NCBI RefSeq assembly: GCF_002940205.1
Contig: NZ_MDSK01000010.1
Coordinates: 1-64,000 of the forward strand
Reading direction: 5' to 3'
Origin: Xanthomonas arboricola pv. guizotiae
GTDB taxonomy: Bacteria; Pseudomonadota; Gammaproteobacteria; Xanthomonadales; Xanthomonadaceae
DNA: 64,000 nucleotides
The notes beneath the pieces are model-generated. The model was not told the origin of the DNA. It did not search any database and saw only the letters and a program-made list of their open reading frames with translations. Positions 44,362 through 52,243 of this stretch are shown piece by piece. Made by a program: the position numbers and the translations under genes. Each line of letters starts with the position of its first letter. Positions within the stretch are counted from its first letter, which is position 1.

Positions 44362-45977
44362 TTATTGCATCACCACCGTCTGGATCGCATGCGCCGGAAT
44401 CTCCAATTCACTCGATGCATCGCCCACGTACAGGTTGTACCGAAGCGCAACATCGGTGGCATTCATCACCACCGTGGCCAGGCTGCCATCGGTGTTGATA
44501 AAGGACGTCGTTGCCAGATTGCTGCGGCTGCTGGCCGCACTCACCCGCCGCGCACCGGGGCGGATGAACTTGGAAAAGTGGCCGATGTACCAATAGCTTG
44601 GCGTGTAAGTCACCTCGCCGGTGCGCGTGTCGGCATGCACCGGCGCAAAGCAGTAGTTGCCCACGTGGTTCGGCCCGCCGTGCTGGTCGAGCAGGATGTT
44701 CCAGTCGGTCCAGCCCACCGCCCCATGATTGAGATCGTTGATGATGGCGGTGCCATAGCGCTCGCCATTGGGCCAGTACTGCAACTTTGCCGGGTCGAAC
44801 TTTTCCACCGCCGCTTCGGTCAGCAACAGCGGCTTGTCCGGGTACGCCTGTGCCACCGCCGCCACGTTCTCCACCATCGGCGCGAACCCGGCCCAGGTCT
44901 CGTACCAGTGGAAGCCCATGCCCCAGGCATCTTGGCCGCGTCCGGATCGTCGAAGATCACATGCGCGCGGTGCAGTATCATGTCGCGGTTGTGGTCCCAC
45001 ACGATGATCTTGCGGTCGCCATAGCCGGCGTGCTCCATGGTCGGGCCGAGGTGGTTCTTCAAAAAGTCGCGCTCTTCCTCGGCGGAAAGCACCATCGACT
45101 CCCAGGTCTGCACCGCCATCGGCTCGTTCTGCAGGCTGATGCCCCAGATCGGGATGCCGGCCTTCTCGTAGGCCGCAATAAAACGCGTGTAGTAGGTGGC
45201 CCAGGCCGGCGCATACGCGGGCAGCAACTTGCCGCCCTTGAGCATGTTGTTGCTGTCTTTCATGAAGGCCGGCGCGCTCCACGGGCTGGCAAATGTCGTC
45301 AACTTGCCGCCGGCCGCCGCGATGGCCTGGCGCAGCATCGGGATGCGATAACGCTGATCGTGCCTGACCGAAAAGCTCTTCAGCGCCGCATCGCCTTCCT
45401 TGATGTAGGTGTAGCTGCCGCTGCTGAAATCCGAACTGTGGATGGTGGTACGCGCCAGCGTATAGCCGATGCCCTTTTGTGGGTCGTAGTAGGCAGTGAG
45501 CAATGCGCGCTGCGCAGGCTTGGGCAGCCTGGCGAAGGTCTCGGCACTGGCATCGGTGATCGCCCCGCCGATGCCCAGCACCTCCTGGAAGCGCCGCTGC
45601 GGATTGACGAAGATGGAGTTCTCCTTCTCGGTCAACGCATGCCCGGCCCTGGGCGCCTCAGCGGTACTGACGCGCATCTGCTGCGTTGCGCCCTGGGCAG
45701 AGGTGTAGACGCGTAGTGCGCCTACGGGTGCTGCTGGCGAAGTGGCAGCATCCGCACCTGCAGCTTCCACCGCCGTCGATGCGGGCGTAGATGCAGCCGA
45801 TGCCGTCGATGCCAGCATCGGAATCGGCGTTGCTGGGGCTGCGGTCGTTGCTGTTGCTGTTGCTGTTGCTGTTGTTGTTGCAGATGCAGATGCAGATGCA
45901 GATGCCAAAACAGCTTCAGTCGCAGCACCCCAAACTCCCAGAACCCCCATCACCGACCACGCAATCGCTCGCTTCAC
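44362..45977 (-). pseudogene. GH30 family glycosidase (glucosylceramidase/xylanase type), frameshifted
   Basis: Two minus-strand frames join into one GH30 enzyme of about 537 residues. The first (from 45977) has a leader (MKRAIAWSVMGVLGVWGAA, GTG start with GGGAGG 7 bases upstream), a low-complexity Ala/Ser/Thr linker and the domain up to 'VIFDDPDAAK', including acid/base Glu in ISLQNEPM. The second supplies 'AWGMGFHWYETWAGFAPMVE', the nucleophile region LLLTEAAVEKF and the C-terminal beta-domain. The frames part at about 44930-44931, where one T (minus strand) appears to be missing between AAG and ATGCC. Without it translation ends at 44820, before the nucleophile. It is either a recent pseudogene or a base-call error. 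Confidence 0.8.
45847..45906 (+). repeat. Hexanucleotide microsatellites inside the GH30 gene
   Basis: Four copies of GTTGCT (45847-45870), a short GTTGTT bridge and four copies of CAGATG lie back to back. On the minus strand they encode alternating Ala-Thr and Ala-Ser pairs in the linker after the signal peptide. Being hexamers, copy changes alter linker length without breaking the frame. Confidence 0.85.
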
Positions 45978-46077
45978 CGTGCACCCTCCCAGGTTGGTGA
46001 CCAAGCCTAACCGACCAACGCGGCGCAGCATCGCGCCACAAACGAGCGCAACCCTGCACCCTTCCACCATCGGGCAC

Positions 46078-46128
46078 TCCCTTCTCCCCTCGGGAGAAGG
46101 TGGCCCGAAGGGCCGGATGAGGGTACGT
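46078..46128 (+). repeat. Intergenic REP-like repeat, copy 2
   Basis: CCCTTCTCCC-CTC-GGGAGAAGG stem, then TGGCCCGAAGGGCCGGATGA and GGGTACGT. Nearly identical to copy 1 at 44281. Facing copy 3 at 46212, which is inverted. Confidence 0.8.
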
Positions 46129-46211
46129 CTGCTCAGAGTGCAACCCGCCCCCGGCAATCAAGGCAACAACATAAACCCCCTCTGGAAAGACAGCCTCACG
46201 ACCCCAGCAAA

Positions 46212-46252
46212 CGTACCCTCACCCCAACCCCTCTCCCGCTGGAGAAGGGCTT
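46212..46252 (-). repeat. Intergenic REP-like repeat, copy 3 (inverted, degenerate)
   Basis: GTACCCTCACCCCAACCCCT followed by CTCCCGCTGGAGAAGGGC and TTTT. It is the inverted counterpart of copy 2 and ends in a T-run reading on the plus strand. It may act as a transcription end for either neighbour. Confidence 0.65.
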
Positions 46253-46286
46253 TTGGTCTGCGCGCCGCATCAACGACGAGCGTCGA

Positions 46287-47156
46287 TCACCGGCGCGCCA
46301 ACCGATCCAGAATCCCAGGCACTTCCGGCCCAAGCTCGCGCGCCAAAAATCCTACTGGCCCGATCCGCCTGGCCAACTGCCTGCCCGCCGCCGCATGCAC
46401 AAACACGCCCCATAACGCAGCGGTCAACGCATCGCAGCCGCGCGCGGCAAACCCGGCAATCAATCCCGCCAGCACATCGCCAGACCCGGACGTGCCCAAC
46501 CCGGACGCGCCCCCGCGATGCATCCACACCACTCCATCCGGCCCGGCAATAAAGCTGTCCGCGCCCTTGACGATCACCACGCTGCGCAGCTTCTGCGCAA
46601 ACTTCAGCGCGTACGCGCCCGGTGCCGCTTCCACCGCCGCTTTGTCGTCGCCGGCCAGGGTCGCCATCTCGCCCGCATGCGGCGTCAACACGAATGGCCG
46701 CCCGATCGGCGCCCGTAGGCCACGCGACAATGCACCGGCATCCAGCACCAAGGTGCACACCGCCTGCTCGGCGGCGCGCCTGACCATCGCCGTGGTGGTG
46801 GCCGACGACGCCATCCCCGGCCCGATCACTGCCGCATCGCAGGCCGCCATTGCCCCGTCCAGCGCGCGGTGCCCGCGCACGATCTCGCCCTGCCGGTTCT
46901 GCGCCAATCCCAGCACCAGCGCCTCCGGCACCGCCAGGGCCATGCCCGGCGCCACGCTGGCAGCGGTAGCGATCTGCAGCTTGCCTGCACCGGTGCGCAG
47001 CGCCGCCTCGCCGGCCAGCAGCACCGCACCCGGCACACGCATCGAGCCACCCACGATCAACACGCGCCCACGCTGCTCCTTGTCGCCACCCGGGGCCGGC
47101 AACGGCATCGCCCGCAAGGCGGCCGCGGTGAGCATGCGCACGCGCGGGTCGGCCAT
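46287..47156 (-). CDS. nnrD: ADP-dependent (S)-NAD(P)H-hydrate dehydratase
   Basis: A 289-residue ribokinase-fold enzyme (YjeF C-terminal domain). Marks are 'RGRVLIVGGSMRVPGAVLLA', 'FVLTPHAGEMATL' and 'GLGTSGSGDVLAGLIAGFAA', the ATP/ADP-binding loop with its catalytic Asp. It repairs hydrated NAD(P)H. The N-terminal epimerase domain of bifunctional Nnr proteins is absent, so the epimerase would be encoded elsewhere. It overlaps the upstream phosphatase stop by one base (TGATG), so the two are co-translated. Confidence 0.88.
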   Translation of the reverse strand: MADPRVRMLTAAALRAMPLPAPGGDKEQRGRVLIVGGSMRVPGAVLLAGEAALRTGAGKLQIATAASVAPGMALAVPEALVLGLAQNRQGEIVRGHRALDGAMAACDAAVIGPGMASSATTTAMVRRAAEQAVCTLVLDAGALSRGLRAPIGRPFVLTPHAGEMATLAGDDKAAVEAAPGAYALKFAQKLRSVVIVKGADSFIAGPDGVVWMHRGGASGLGTSGSGDVLAGLIAGFAARGCDALTAALWGVFVHAAAGRQLARRIGPVGFLARELGPEVPGILDRLARR

Positions 47157-47929
47157 CAGCGCGCCCCGGCCGGGCGGTCGGACTCGGTGGTCACCGGCTC
47201 GTCGGCCAGCTCCGGCGGCACGAACTTGGTGCGCAGCAATTCCAGCGATTGCCCATCGGCCGCAGCCGCGTATTCGGTGACGCCGCAATTGGGCACATCG
47301 CCCTCGCGGTCGATGCCCAGGATGGTGGCCTCGTCCATCCGCTCGATCAGGTAGCGGAAGCAATTGACGATCACCTGATGCCCCACGATCAGCACGCGCG
47401 CGCCCACATGGTTGCGCTGCAGATCGCCCACCACCCCGCGCAGGCGGAAGATCACATCGCACCAGCTCTCGCCACCGGGCGGGCGAAAGTAGAACTTGCC
47501 CACCAGCTTGCGCTGCTCGGCCAGCTCCGGAAAGGTCGCAAGAATACCGGCCGTGGTATAGCGGTCGAGCACGCCGAATTCCTTCTCGCGCAAACGCTCG
47601 TCCACACTGACAGAACCGGCCGGCTGCCCCAGCGCACGCGCCACCGCAGCGGCGGTCTGGCGCGCCCGCACGTAAGTGGAACTCAGGATCAGCGTGGGGC
47701 GCTCGTGCTCGGGCAAACCAGCCATCCACGCCCCCAGCGCCTCGGCCTGGCGCTCGCCCAGCGCCGACAACGGCACATCCGCATCGCGGTGCTCCAGGTC
47801 GATCAAGGCCGAGCCGTTGGACTCGGCCACATCGCGCGCCACGTTGCCCGCGCTCTGGCCATGCCGCACCACCCACAACCGCGCCGGCCACTGCGCCGAG
47901 ACACCGGCTACCGCACTGTTCTCACTCAC
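47156..47929 (-). CDS. Histidine phosphatase (phosphoglycerate-mutase superfamily)
   Basis: A 257-residue branch-1 histidine phosphatase. The phosphorylated His is in 'LWVVRHGQSAGN' near residue 25. The second Arg/His set is in 'SSTYVRARQTA', 'REKEFGVLD' and 'LIVGHQVIVNCFR'. The substrate is unknown. The GTG start at 47929 is preferred because AGGAGA lies 6 bases upstream; a GTG five codons earlier would include that ribosome-binding site in the gene. It is coupled to the downstream NAD(P)HX dehydratase gene. Confidence 0.82.
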   Translation of the reverse strand: MSENSAVAGVSAQWPARLWVVRHGQSAGNVARDVAESNGSALIDLEHRDADVPLSALGERQAEALGAWMAGLPEHERPTLILSSTYVRARQTAAAVARALGQPAGSVSVDERLREKEFGVLDRYTTAGILATFPELAEQRKLVGKFYFRPPGGESWCDVIFRLRGVVGDLQRNHVGARVLIVGHQVIVNCFRYLIERMDEATILGIDREGDVPNCGVTEYAAAADGQSLELLRTKFVPPELADEPVTTESDRPAGAR

Positions 47930-48118
47930 ATGCTTCTCCTGCACAACGTCGACCTCACGTGTCGCACAGCCACCGTGAAAACATGGTCGACCAGCGCATC
48001 CGTGACAGGCCTTTCAATGCGCACGCGCATGCATGACTGATGGCACGGCAACAAGCGAACGCAACGGACGGGTAACGCCGCGCCGGTATACTGCAGCCCC
48101 CCCGACACCCTGCTGCCC

Positions 48119-48748
48119 ATGTCCAAGGTCCTGTTGCTGCGCACGGCAAAAGAGCGCGAAGAACTGCTGCTGGAAGAGGTGCTGGACGCCACCGAGCAGT
48201 GCATCGACGTCATCGGCCTGAGTGCCACCAGCTTCGAGCTGATTGCCGAGCGCGCCAAGGTCAGCTGCGGCAGCCTGCTGCAACGTTTCGAAGACAAGGA
48301 CGCGCTGGTGCGCGCATTGCTGGAGCGCAACTACATGCGCGCCATCCGCCAGATGTGGCTGGTGGAACGCCCGGCCAACGTGCACGTGGTGGATTTCATC
48401 GCCGGCCTGCTCGAAGACTGGCTGCTGCAGGAAATCAACATCAAGCGCACGCGCATCGACCTGGAACTGCACCTGGCCACCCTGCGCGACCCGGTGCTGG
48501 CCGCCTTCATGCGCCGGCAGAGCGCATCGCTGATCGAACACCTCAGCGCCCTGCTCAAGCGGCTACTGCGCGGCCACGCCGACCCGGCCAGCAGCGAACA
48601 GGAATTCCAGGCCCGCGTCTTCGCCGTCGCCGCCATGTGCGGCGGCCTGCACAGCGTGATGACCAGCGGCATGGAACTCAACCGCATGCATCTGCAGCTG
48701 ATCCTGCGCGAGAGCTTGTCGGGGATTTTGAAGTCTGCGCCGGTGTAG
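48119..48748 (+). CDS. TetR/AcrR family transcriptional regulator
   Basis: A 209-residue regulator. The N-terminal helix-turn-helix spans about residues 20-65 ('SATSFELIAERAKVSCGSLL' followed by QRFEDKDALVRALL). The C-terminal ligand-binding half is all-helical and diverged, as usual. The regulated gene is not evident; no divergent transporter adjoins it, but the phosphatase-nnrD pair diverges from it across a 189-bp region. Confidence 0.85.
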   Translation: MSKVLLLRTAKEREELLLEEVLDATEQCIDVIGLSATSFELIAERAKVSCGSLLQRFEDKDALVRALLERNYMRAIRQMWLVERPANVHVVDFIAGLLEDWLLQEINIKRTRIDLELHLATLRDPVLAAFMRRQSASLIEHLSALLKRLLRGHADPASSEQEFQARVFAVAAMCGGLHSVMTSGMELNRMHLQLILRESLSGILKSAPV

Positions 48749-48817
48749 CGCTGAACACCTAGCAGGTGACACATGGTTCACCGCGCAACCCAGACGTATC
48801 ACGCGTGAGGTCGCCTT

Positions 48818-49570
48818 TCAACCACCGGACGATGCAGGCGCCTCTGCAGCCGCGCGGCTTCGTGCAGCCGCAAGTAAGCGACTCACCAACGCGTTGGCAT
48901 CGTTGCCAACCCCACTGGCGGCACTCCAGAGTTCAGGAGGCAACTGCGAACGGTCTGATGTTGCCAGGTGCATGAGATCCGTGGCCAGTGCAAGCTTCTC
49001 CCCTTCGCTCATTTCAGGGCCGGACGTCTCTGCATCGGGCGCGGTGACAAGGTCGATGGCCTCGTCCAAGCATGCTTCGGTCGTTCCCAACTCGGCCGCC
49101 CTGGCTGCCTTCGTCACAGGAGACTGAGATAGTGCTTGCTGATACCAGGCCATCAGACGTTCAATCGAATATGCCGCACCCAACGCAGCCAACGACGCCA
49201 GAAAAGGAGGACAGGCAGCCATTGCATAGTTCTTCGAGTACTGATCATCTGTCGCGTAACCGTAAGCTGCCGCGAACGGCGCCTGTAATGCGACCAAGCC
49301 AGTGGGAACGACCGAAGCAGCTGCCATCAGCGTGCCAGCATGCGCCATCGACCTTCCAACGCCTGCGATCTGTGCGCCGATGGGCACGTGCGGCTCCCTC
49401 AGGCGCGCCGCACGCACTGGTGGCCGTGGCCTCAGGTTGTCCGTCAATTGCCTGTTCTGGTGGGGGTCTGCCTGCTGTTGGGAGGGGCCAACGCCTTGCT
49501 CGGCTGGCATCTCAGGTTGATCGTGTCTTGACCCTCTGCGTGTGGCCACTGTCAGATTCGCAGGGCGCAT
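48818..49570 (-). CDS. Candidate HrpX-regulated type III effector, unrecognised
   Basis: A 250-residue protein I cannot assign to a family. The first ~60 residues are polar and rich in Gln, Pro, Arg and Ser (QPEMPAEQGVGPSQQQADPH), as in many type III secretion signals. Residues ~65-150 form a Gly/Ala-rich hydrophobic region with one or two possible membrane helices (MAAASVVPTGLVALQAPF; CPPFLASLAALGAAYSIERL). The C-terminal ~100 residues are helical and acidic, then Ala-rich. A perfect PIP box with a well-spaced -10 box lies 70-95 bp upstream, and the gene faces away from xopQ. Alternatively it could be a non-secreted hrp-regulon protein. Confidence 0.6.
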   Translation of the reverse strand: MRPANLTVATRRGSRHDQPEMPAEQGVGPSQQQADPHQNRQLTDNLRPRPPVRAARLREPHVPIGAQIAGVGRSMAHAGTLMAAASVVPTGLVALQAPFAAAYGYATDDQYSKNYAMAACPPFLASLAALGAAYSIERLMAWYQQALSQSPVTKAARAAELGTTEACLDEAIDLVTAPDAETSGPEMSEGEKLALATDLMHLATSDRSQLPPELWSAASGVGNDANALVSRLLAAARSRAAAEAPASSGG

Positions 49571-49603
49571 GCTTCATCTCTTCACCGAGTTGACTGGCCG
49601 TCA

Positions 49604-49664
49604 ATATTGCTCTTGGATGCCCTTGCGTAAAGCGAATAACCGAAAGCATGCAGCACCTGACGAA
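49604..49664 (-). promoter_or_regulatory. PIP box plus -10 box for the candidate effector gene
   Basis: On the minus strand TTCGT (49664-49660), 15 bases, then TTCGG (49644-49640) form a perfect PIP box (TTCGB-N15-TTCGB). After 30 bases comes CAATAT (49609-49604), fitting the HrpX-dependent -10 consensus YANNNT at the required 30-32-bp spacing. The expected transcript would begin about 25-30 bases before the start codon at 49570. Confidence 0.85.
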
Positions 49665-49892
49665 ACAGACTGGTTCCCACCTTGCACAGTTGCAGGGTAT
49701 CGGCGTAGCGACCACGCAGGCGTATGCGTCTGCGGCCACCTGTCACAAGACAAGCGTCTGACAACGATGCCAGTGTGCAGCCATGTTGCAATGGCAGGAT
49801 GCACACGCGATGTGTCCGCAGATCACTACGCGCTGTCACTATGTCGATGGTCACGATTTCATAATTGAAGCAGCGCAACAGGCAACCGCCGC

Positions 49893-49954
49893 TTCGTGCA
49901 GTTACCGCGCCCTTCGCTGCTCGATATTCCAGGGAATGACGCCGCATCCATGCT
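49893..49954 (+). promoter_or_regulatory. PIP box plus -10 box of xopQ
   Basis: TTCGT (49893-49897), 15 bases, then TTCGC (49913-49917) is a perfect PIP box. CATGCT (49949-49954) matches the YANNNT -10 consensus 31 bp downstream. HrpX is expected to activate the gene from here; the start codon is 38 bp further on. Confidence 0.92.
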
Positions 49955-49992
49955 GATCGTCCCGTTGACCAGCATCTACGCGAGAACAATAG

Positions 49993-51372
49993 ATGGACCC
50001 CATCAGGCACCAACCCACACTGCATATGCCCGTAAACACGGCCGCGGCGACCGAGCGCACGGCTCAGCACGCTGGACCCGTGGCGGCAGATCGACACCCG
50101 CCCTGCGCAGAGCCCCAAGACCGGGTGCTGCAGGCTTTGCCGCGGAAAAGACCACAGGGCGCTGCCGCCCTCAAACGCTCGCTCAGTGCCCCTCCACTGA
50201 CGGCAGCGCAGCGCCGAATGCTCGCCGAACTCGGGGCCGAAGGTACTACGTGCCTCACGTCCGACGAAACGGCGGTGCTGCGGGAGCTCAGCTTCCACAC
50301 GCCGGCGACACCGCGTGACACCGTGCTGTTCACCGACCCAAACAAGGACCCCGACGATGTGGTCGCCTACACCATCGGCAAGCATCTGCAGGTGGCGGGC
50401 TTCGTACGCCTCACCGACGTTGCGGTGACCTTGGGCGATGCCAGCGTGCGTGAGGAGCGTGCCCGGCTTGCCAAGGGCGTGTTCAACCAACTGCAACTAC
50501 CCGAGGTACGTGTTTCGCGCGGCCAGGATTACCCGATGACTGCAAAACAGGCCAAGGACCATGCTAAATTCCTGCAGGAAGGCAATGTCCTGCGCGCAGA
50601 CCCGGCCGAGGTCTGCGGCAACAGCCTGCAAGCGCTGCGGCAGCGCCTGATGCAGGCACCGCAGGGGCTGGACATGGTGGTGATCGCAGGCATGACCGAC
50701 GCCCATGCGCTGGTCGATGCGCATCCAGATCTTGTACGCAAGCGCGTCAAGCGCATCACCATCATGGGAGGTGTTGAGCCGGACAAGGATGATGACGGCC
50801 ACGTACAGCCAGATGCCAGGGCCTACAACAATGCGACAGATCTGGATGCAGCCCGTGGCCTGTATCGCAAGGCACAGCAACTGCACATTCCCTTGCGCAT
50901 CGTCACCAAGGAAGCTGCCTACAAGACGGCGGTATCTCCCGCGTTCTATGAAGCCTTGGCACAGAGCCGGCATTCGGTAGGCAACTATCTCAAGGACGTG
51001 CAGAAGAACGCCTTGAATGGCTTATGGGAAGGGATTCAGGCAGGGCTGCTTCCGGGACTGGATCAGACGTGGTTCTTTCGCACGTTCACCGCAGACGAGC
51101 TACCGCCGGCGCACAGCCCGCAAGACGGCGCAAGACAGGCCATTGCGTTCGACCAGGTGTGGCCGAAGGTCACCAAACTCAACTTGTACGATCCACTGAC
51201 ACTACTTGCCTCGGTTCCCGGCGCGGCGGGCATGCTGTTTACGCCGAGACAGATCCAGACCGATGGACTCAGCGTTGTGGAGCAGGTAAGCGAGAACGAG
51301 GTCAAGCATCCGGAGAAAGCCAAAGTGCTGATGTCCGCCTTGGCGAAAGCGGCGCTTGCCAAGACAAATTGA
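49993..51372 (+). CDS. xopQ: Type III effector XopQ (HopQ1 family)
   Basis: A 459-residue effector. The N-terminal ~80 residues are a disordered secretion region with a mode-I 14-3-3 site, RSLSAP, centred on Ser65, the residue reported as phosphorylated in XopQ. From ~90 an inosine-uridine nucleoside hydrolase fold starts: 'TDPNKDPDDVVAYTIGKHLQ' (calcium-binding Asp cluster), 'MVVIAGMTDAHALV', 'ITIMGGVEP' and 'YNNATDLDAARGLYRKAQQL'. XopQ suppresses plant immunity and is recognised in Nicotiana by the NLR Roq1. The ATG at 49993 sits 38 bp beyond a HrpX-type -10 box. Confidence 0.95.
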   Translation: MDPIRHQPTLHMPVNTAAATERTAQHAGPVAADRHPPCAEPQDRVLQALPRKRPQGAAALKRSLSAPPLTAAQRRMLAELGAEGTTCLTSDETAVLRELSFHTPATPRDTVLFTDPNKDPDDVVAYTIGKHLQVAGFVRLTDVAVTLGDASVREERARLAKGVFNQLQLPEVRVSRGQDYPMTAKQAKDHAKFLQEGNVLRADPAEVCGNSLQALRQRLMQAPQGLDMVVIAGMTDAHALVDAHPDLVRKRVKRITIMGGVEPDKDDDGHVQPDARAYNNATDLDAARGLYRKAQQLHIPLRIVTKEAAYKTAVSPAFYEALAQSRHSVGNYLKDVQKNALNGLWEGIQAGLLPGLDQTWFFRTFTADELPPAHSPQDGARQAIAFDQVWPKVTKLNLYDPLTLLASVPGAAGMLFTPRQIQTDGLSVVEQVSENEVKHPEKAKVLMSALAKAALAKTN

Positions 51373-51505
51373 CGACCGGTCATTCTGTAAACGCAGCAAC
51401 CGGGTTCTGCAGAGCGGCCACTGCATACACCGATGGGCGGCTTTTGTGTCTGCTACGCCACTGCGCGCAGGCGCTACGAGCGCAGGGTGCAGACAAGAAC
51501 GGGCA

Positions 51506-51766
51506 TCAACGTCGATACAGTGCCCATTGGTCCAGGATGGTGCGCGTGGCGCCTGCCGCCCGGCCGCATCGAAGATCGCGCTTCCCGGCGCGGGCAAGAT
51601 GCAGCTCCAGCCGATCGACGCTGCCGGCAGCGACCACATCGCCTTGACTGGCGCTGGTCAGCAGCAACTGTTCCAGCGCATCCACCCGCTCCACGGTGAT
51701 GCCGAAGGCAAGCGCATCACGCAGCTTGTCATCCCCGGCCCGCCTTCGTGTGCGGGGCGATGCCAT
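51506..51766 (-). CDS. Hypothetical 86-residue protein downstream of the XAC0095-family gene
   Basis: An open frame starting 7 bases after the upstream stop. The N-terminus is basic (MASPRTRRRAGDDKLRDALA) and the middle could form helices (ITVERVDALEQLLLTSASQG). I recognise no motif and the ribosome-binding site is weak. It might be co-transcribed with the XAC0095-family gene, or be a chance GC-rich frame. The 51373-51505 stretch on its far side shows nothing. Confidence 0.35.
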   Translation of the reverse strand: MASPRTRRRAGDDKLRDALAFGITVERVDALEQLLLTSASQGDVVAAGSVDRLELHLARAGKRDLRCGRAAGATRTILDQWALYRR

Positions 51767-51773
51767 CACCGGT

Positions 51774-52070
51774 TCATGCGGCCTCCCCAGCGTCGGCACG
51801 CGCGTTCTCAGAGGCGTCGGGCTCCAGGCGCGCGGGCCACTGCACCTGCGCCAATGCCTGCGTTACCTGCTCGGCCAGCAACTCCAGGCAGCACGCCAGC
51901 TCGTCCATGCGGATGACTGGTTGCCGCAACTGCTCTTCGGCCTGCGTGCGTGGCCGTGCCAAACGCGCCAGAAACCGCATGTGGTCGCGTAGTTGCTGCA
52001 AGCGGTATTGCGCGCCCTCTGGCAGGTAGTAGCCCGGGTGTGACTGCGCATCGCGTACAACGTCCGACAT
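51774..52070 (-). CDS. XAC0095-family small protein
   Basis: A 98-residue protein with the XAC0095-like pattern: 'GYYLPEGAQYRLQQLRDHMR' then 'FLARLARPRTQAEEQ' and 'ELACCLELLAEQVTQALAQV'. The family is found mainly in Xanthomonadaceae and has no known function; the protein is helical and probably cytoplasmic. The start at 52070 has GAGGAG six bases upstream. The leader of about 180 bases contains long complementarity to a C4-like antisense RNA encoded just upstream (see 52244-52316), so translation may be RNA-controlled. Confidence 0.72.
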   Translation of the reverse strand: MSDVVRDAQSHPGYYLPEGAQYRLQQLRDHMRFLARLARPRTQAEEQLRQPVIRMDELACCLELLAEQVTQALAQVQWPARLEPDASENARADAGEAA

Positions 52071-52098
52071 GGCCTGCTCCTCATTCCATGGAATCAGC

Positions 52099-52126
52099 CC
52101 GCCCGCCGCAAGGCGGCGGACGGGAA
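52099..52126. promoter_or_regulatory. GC-rich hairpin in the leader of the XAC0095-family gene
   Basis: CCCGCCCGCCGC and GCGGCGGACGGG pair with one or two G-U positions around a 2-3-base loop. The hairpin lies about 30-55 bases before the start codon, next to the region complementary to the C4-like RNA. It may be part of a leader switch, an attenuator, or a simple transcript end. Confidence 0.55.
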
Positions 52127-52205
52127 GTCGGGAGGCTCGAAACCGCACATAGCCGGCGGGCGTATTCCCCTTGCGGGTGTTGTATTAGCCGCCCTCCCGA
52201 CGCAG
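52124..52205 (-). promoter_or_regulatory. Leader segments complementary to the C4-like RNA
   Basis: Reading the minus strand, GGCTATGTGCGGTTTCGAG (about 52153-52135) is the complement of two 8-base blocks of the upstream RNA (CTCGAAAC and CACATAGC), with 4 versus 2 unpaired bases between the blocks. A second segment, CGTCGGGAGGGCGG (about 52202-52189), is partly complementary to its other loop (ACCTCCGAC). This is the a'/b' arrangement described for C4 targets, seen here upstream of a non-phage-repressor gene. Confidence 0.6.
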
Positions 52206-52243
52206 GCATCACGTCGGTTGCACCCACAAAAAGATGCAGGCAC

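Larger units (their letters stand above)
45978..46286. other. Intergenic region upstream of the GH30 gene with two REP-like repeats
   Basis: This 309-bp stretch contains two copies of the REP-like repeat in opposite orientation (annotated separately) and should contain the GH30 promoter next to 45978. No gene is supported. Confidence 0.5.
49571..49992. other. Shared divergent hrp-regulon promoter region
   Basis: A 422-bp region between the candidate effector (minus) and xopQ (plus). It contains two PIP boxes and two -10 boxes, annotated separately. The middle part (about 49665-49892) is AT-richer than the surroundings and shows no supported gene. Confidence 0.7.

Noticed and set aside
44820..46157. 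Two separate genes instead of one frameshifted GH30
   Set aside because: Each half has one of the two catalytic Glu regions and they join seamlessly by restoring one base, so they are one broken gene.
45742..47280. A 512-codon plus-strand frame over the GH30 5' end, repeats and nnrD
   Set aside because: It crosses two genes and three intergenic repeats and is a Pro/Ala/Thr-rich composition artefact.
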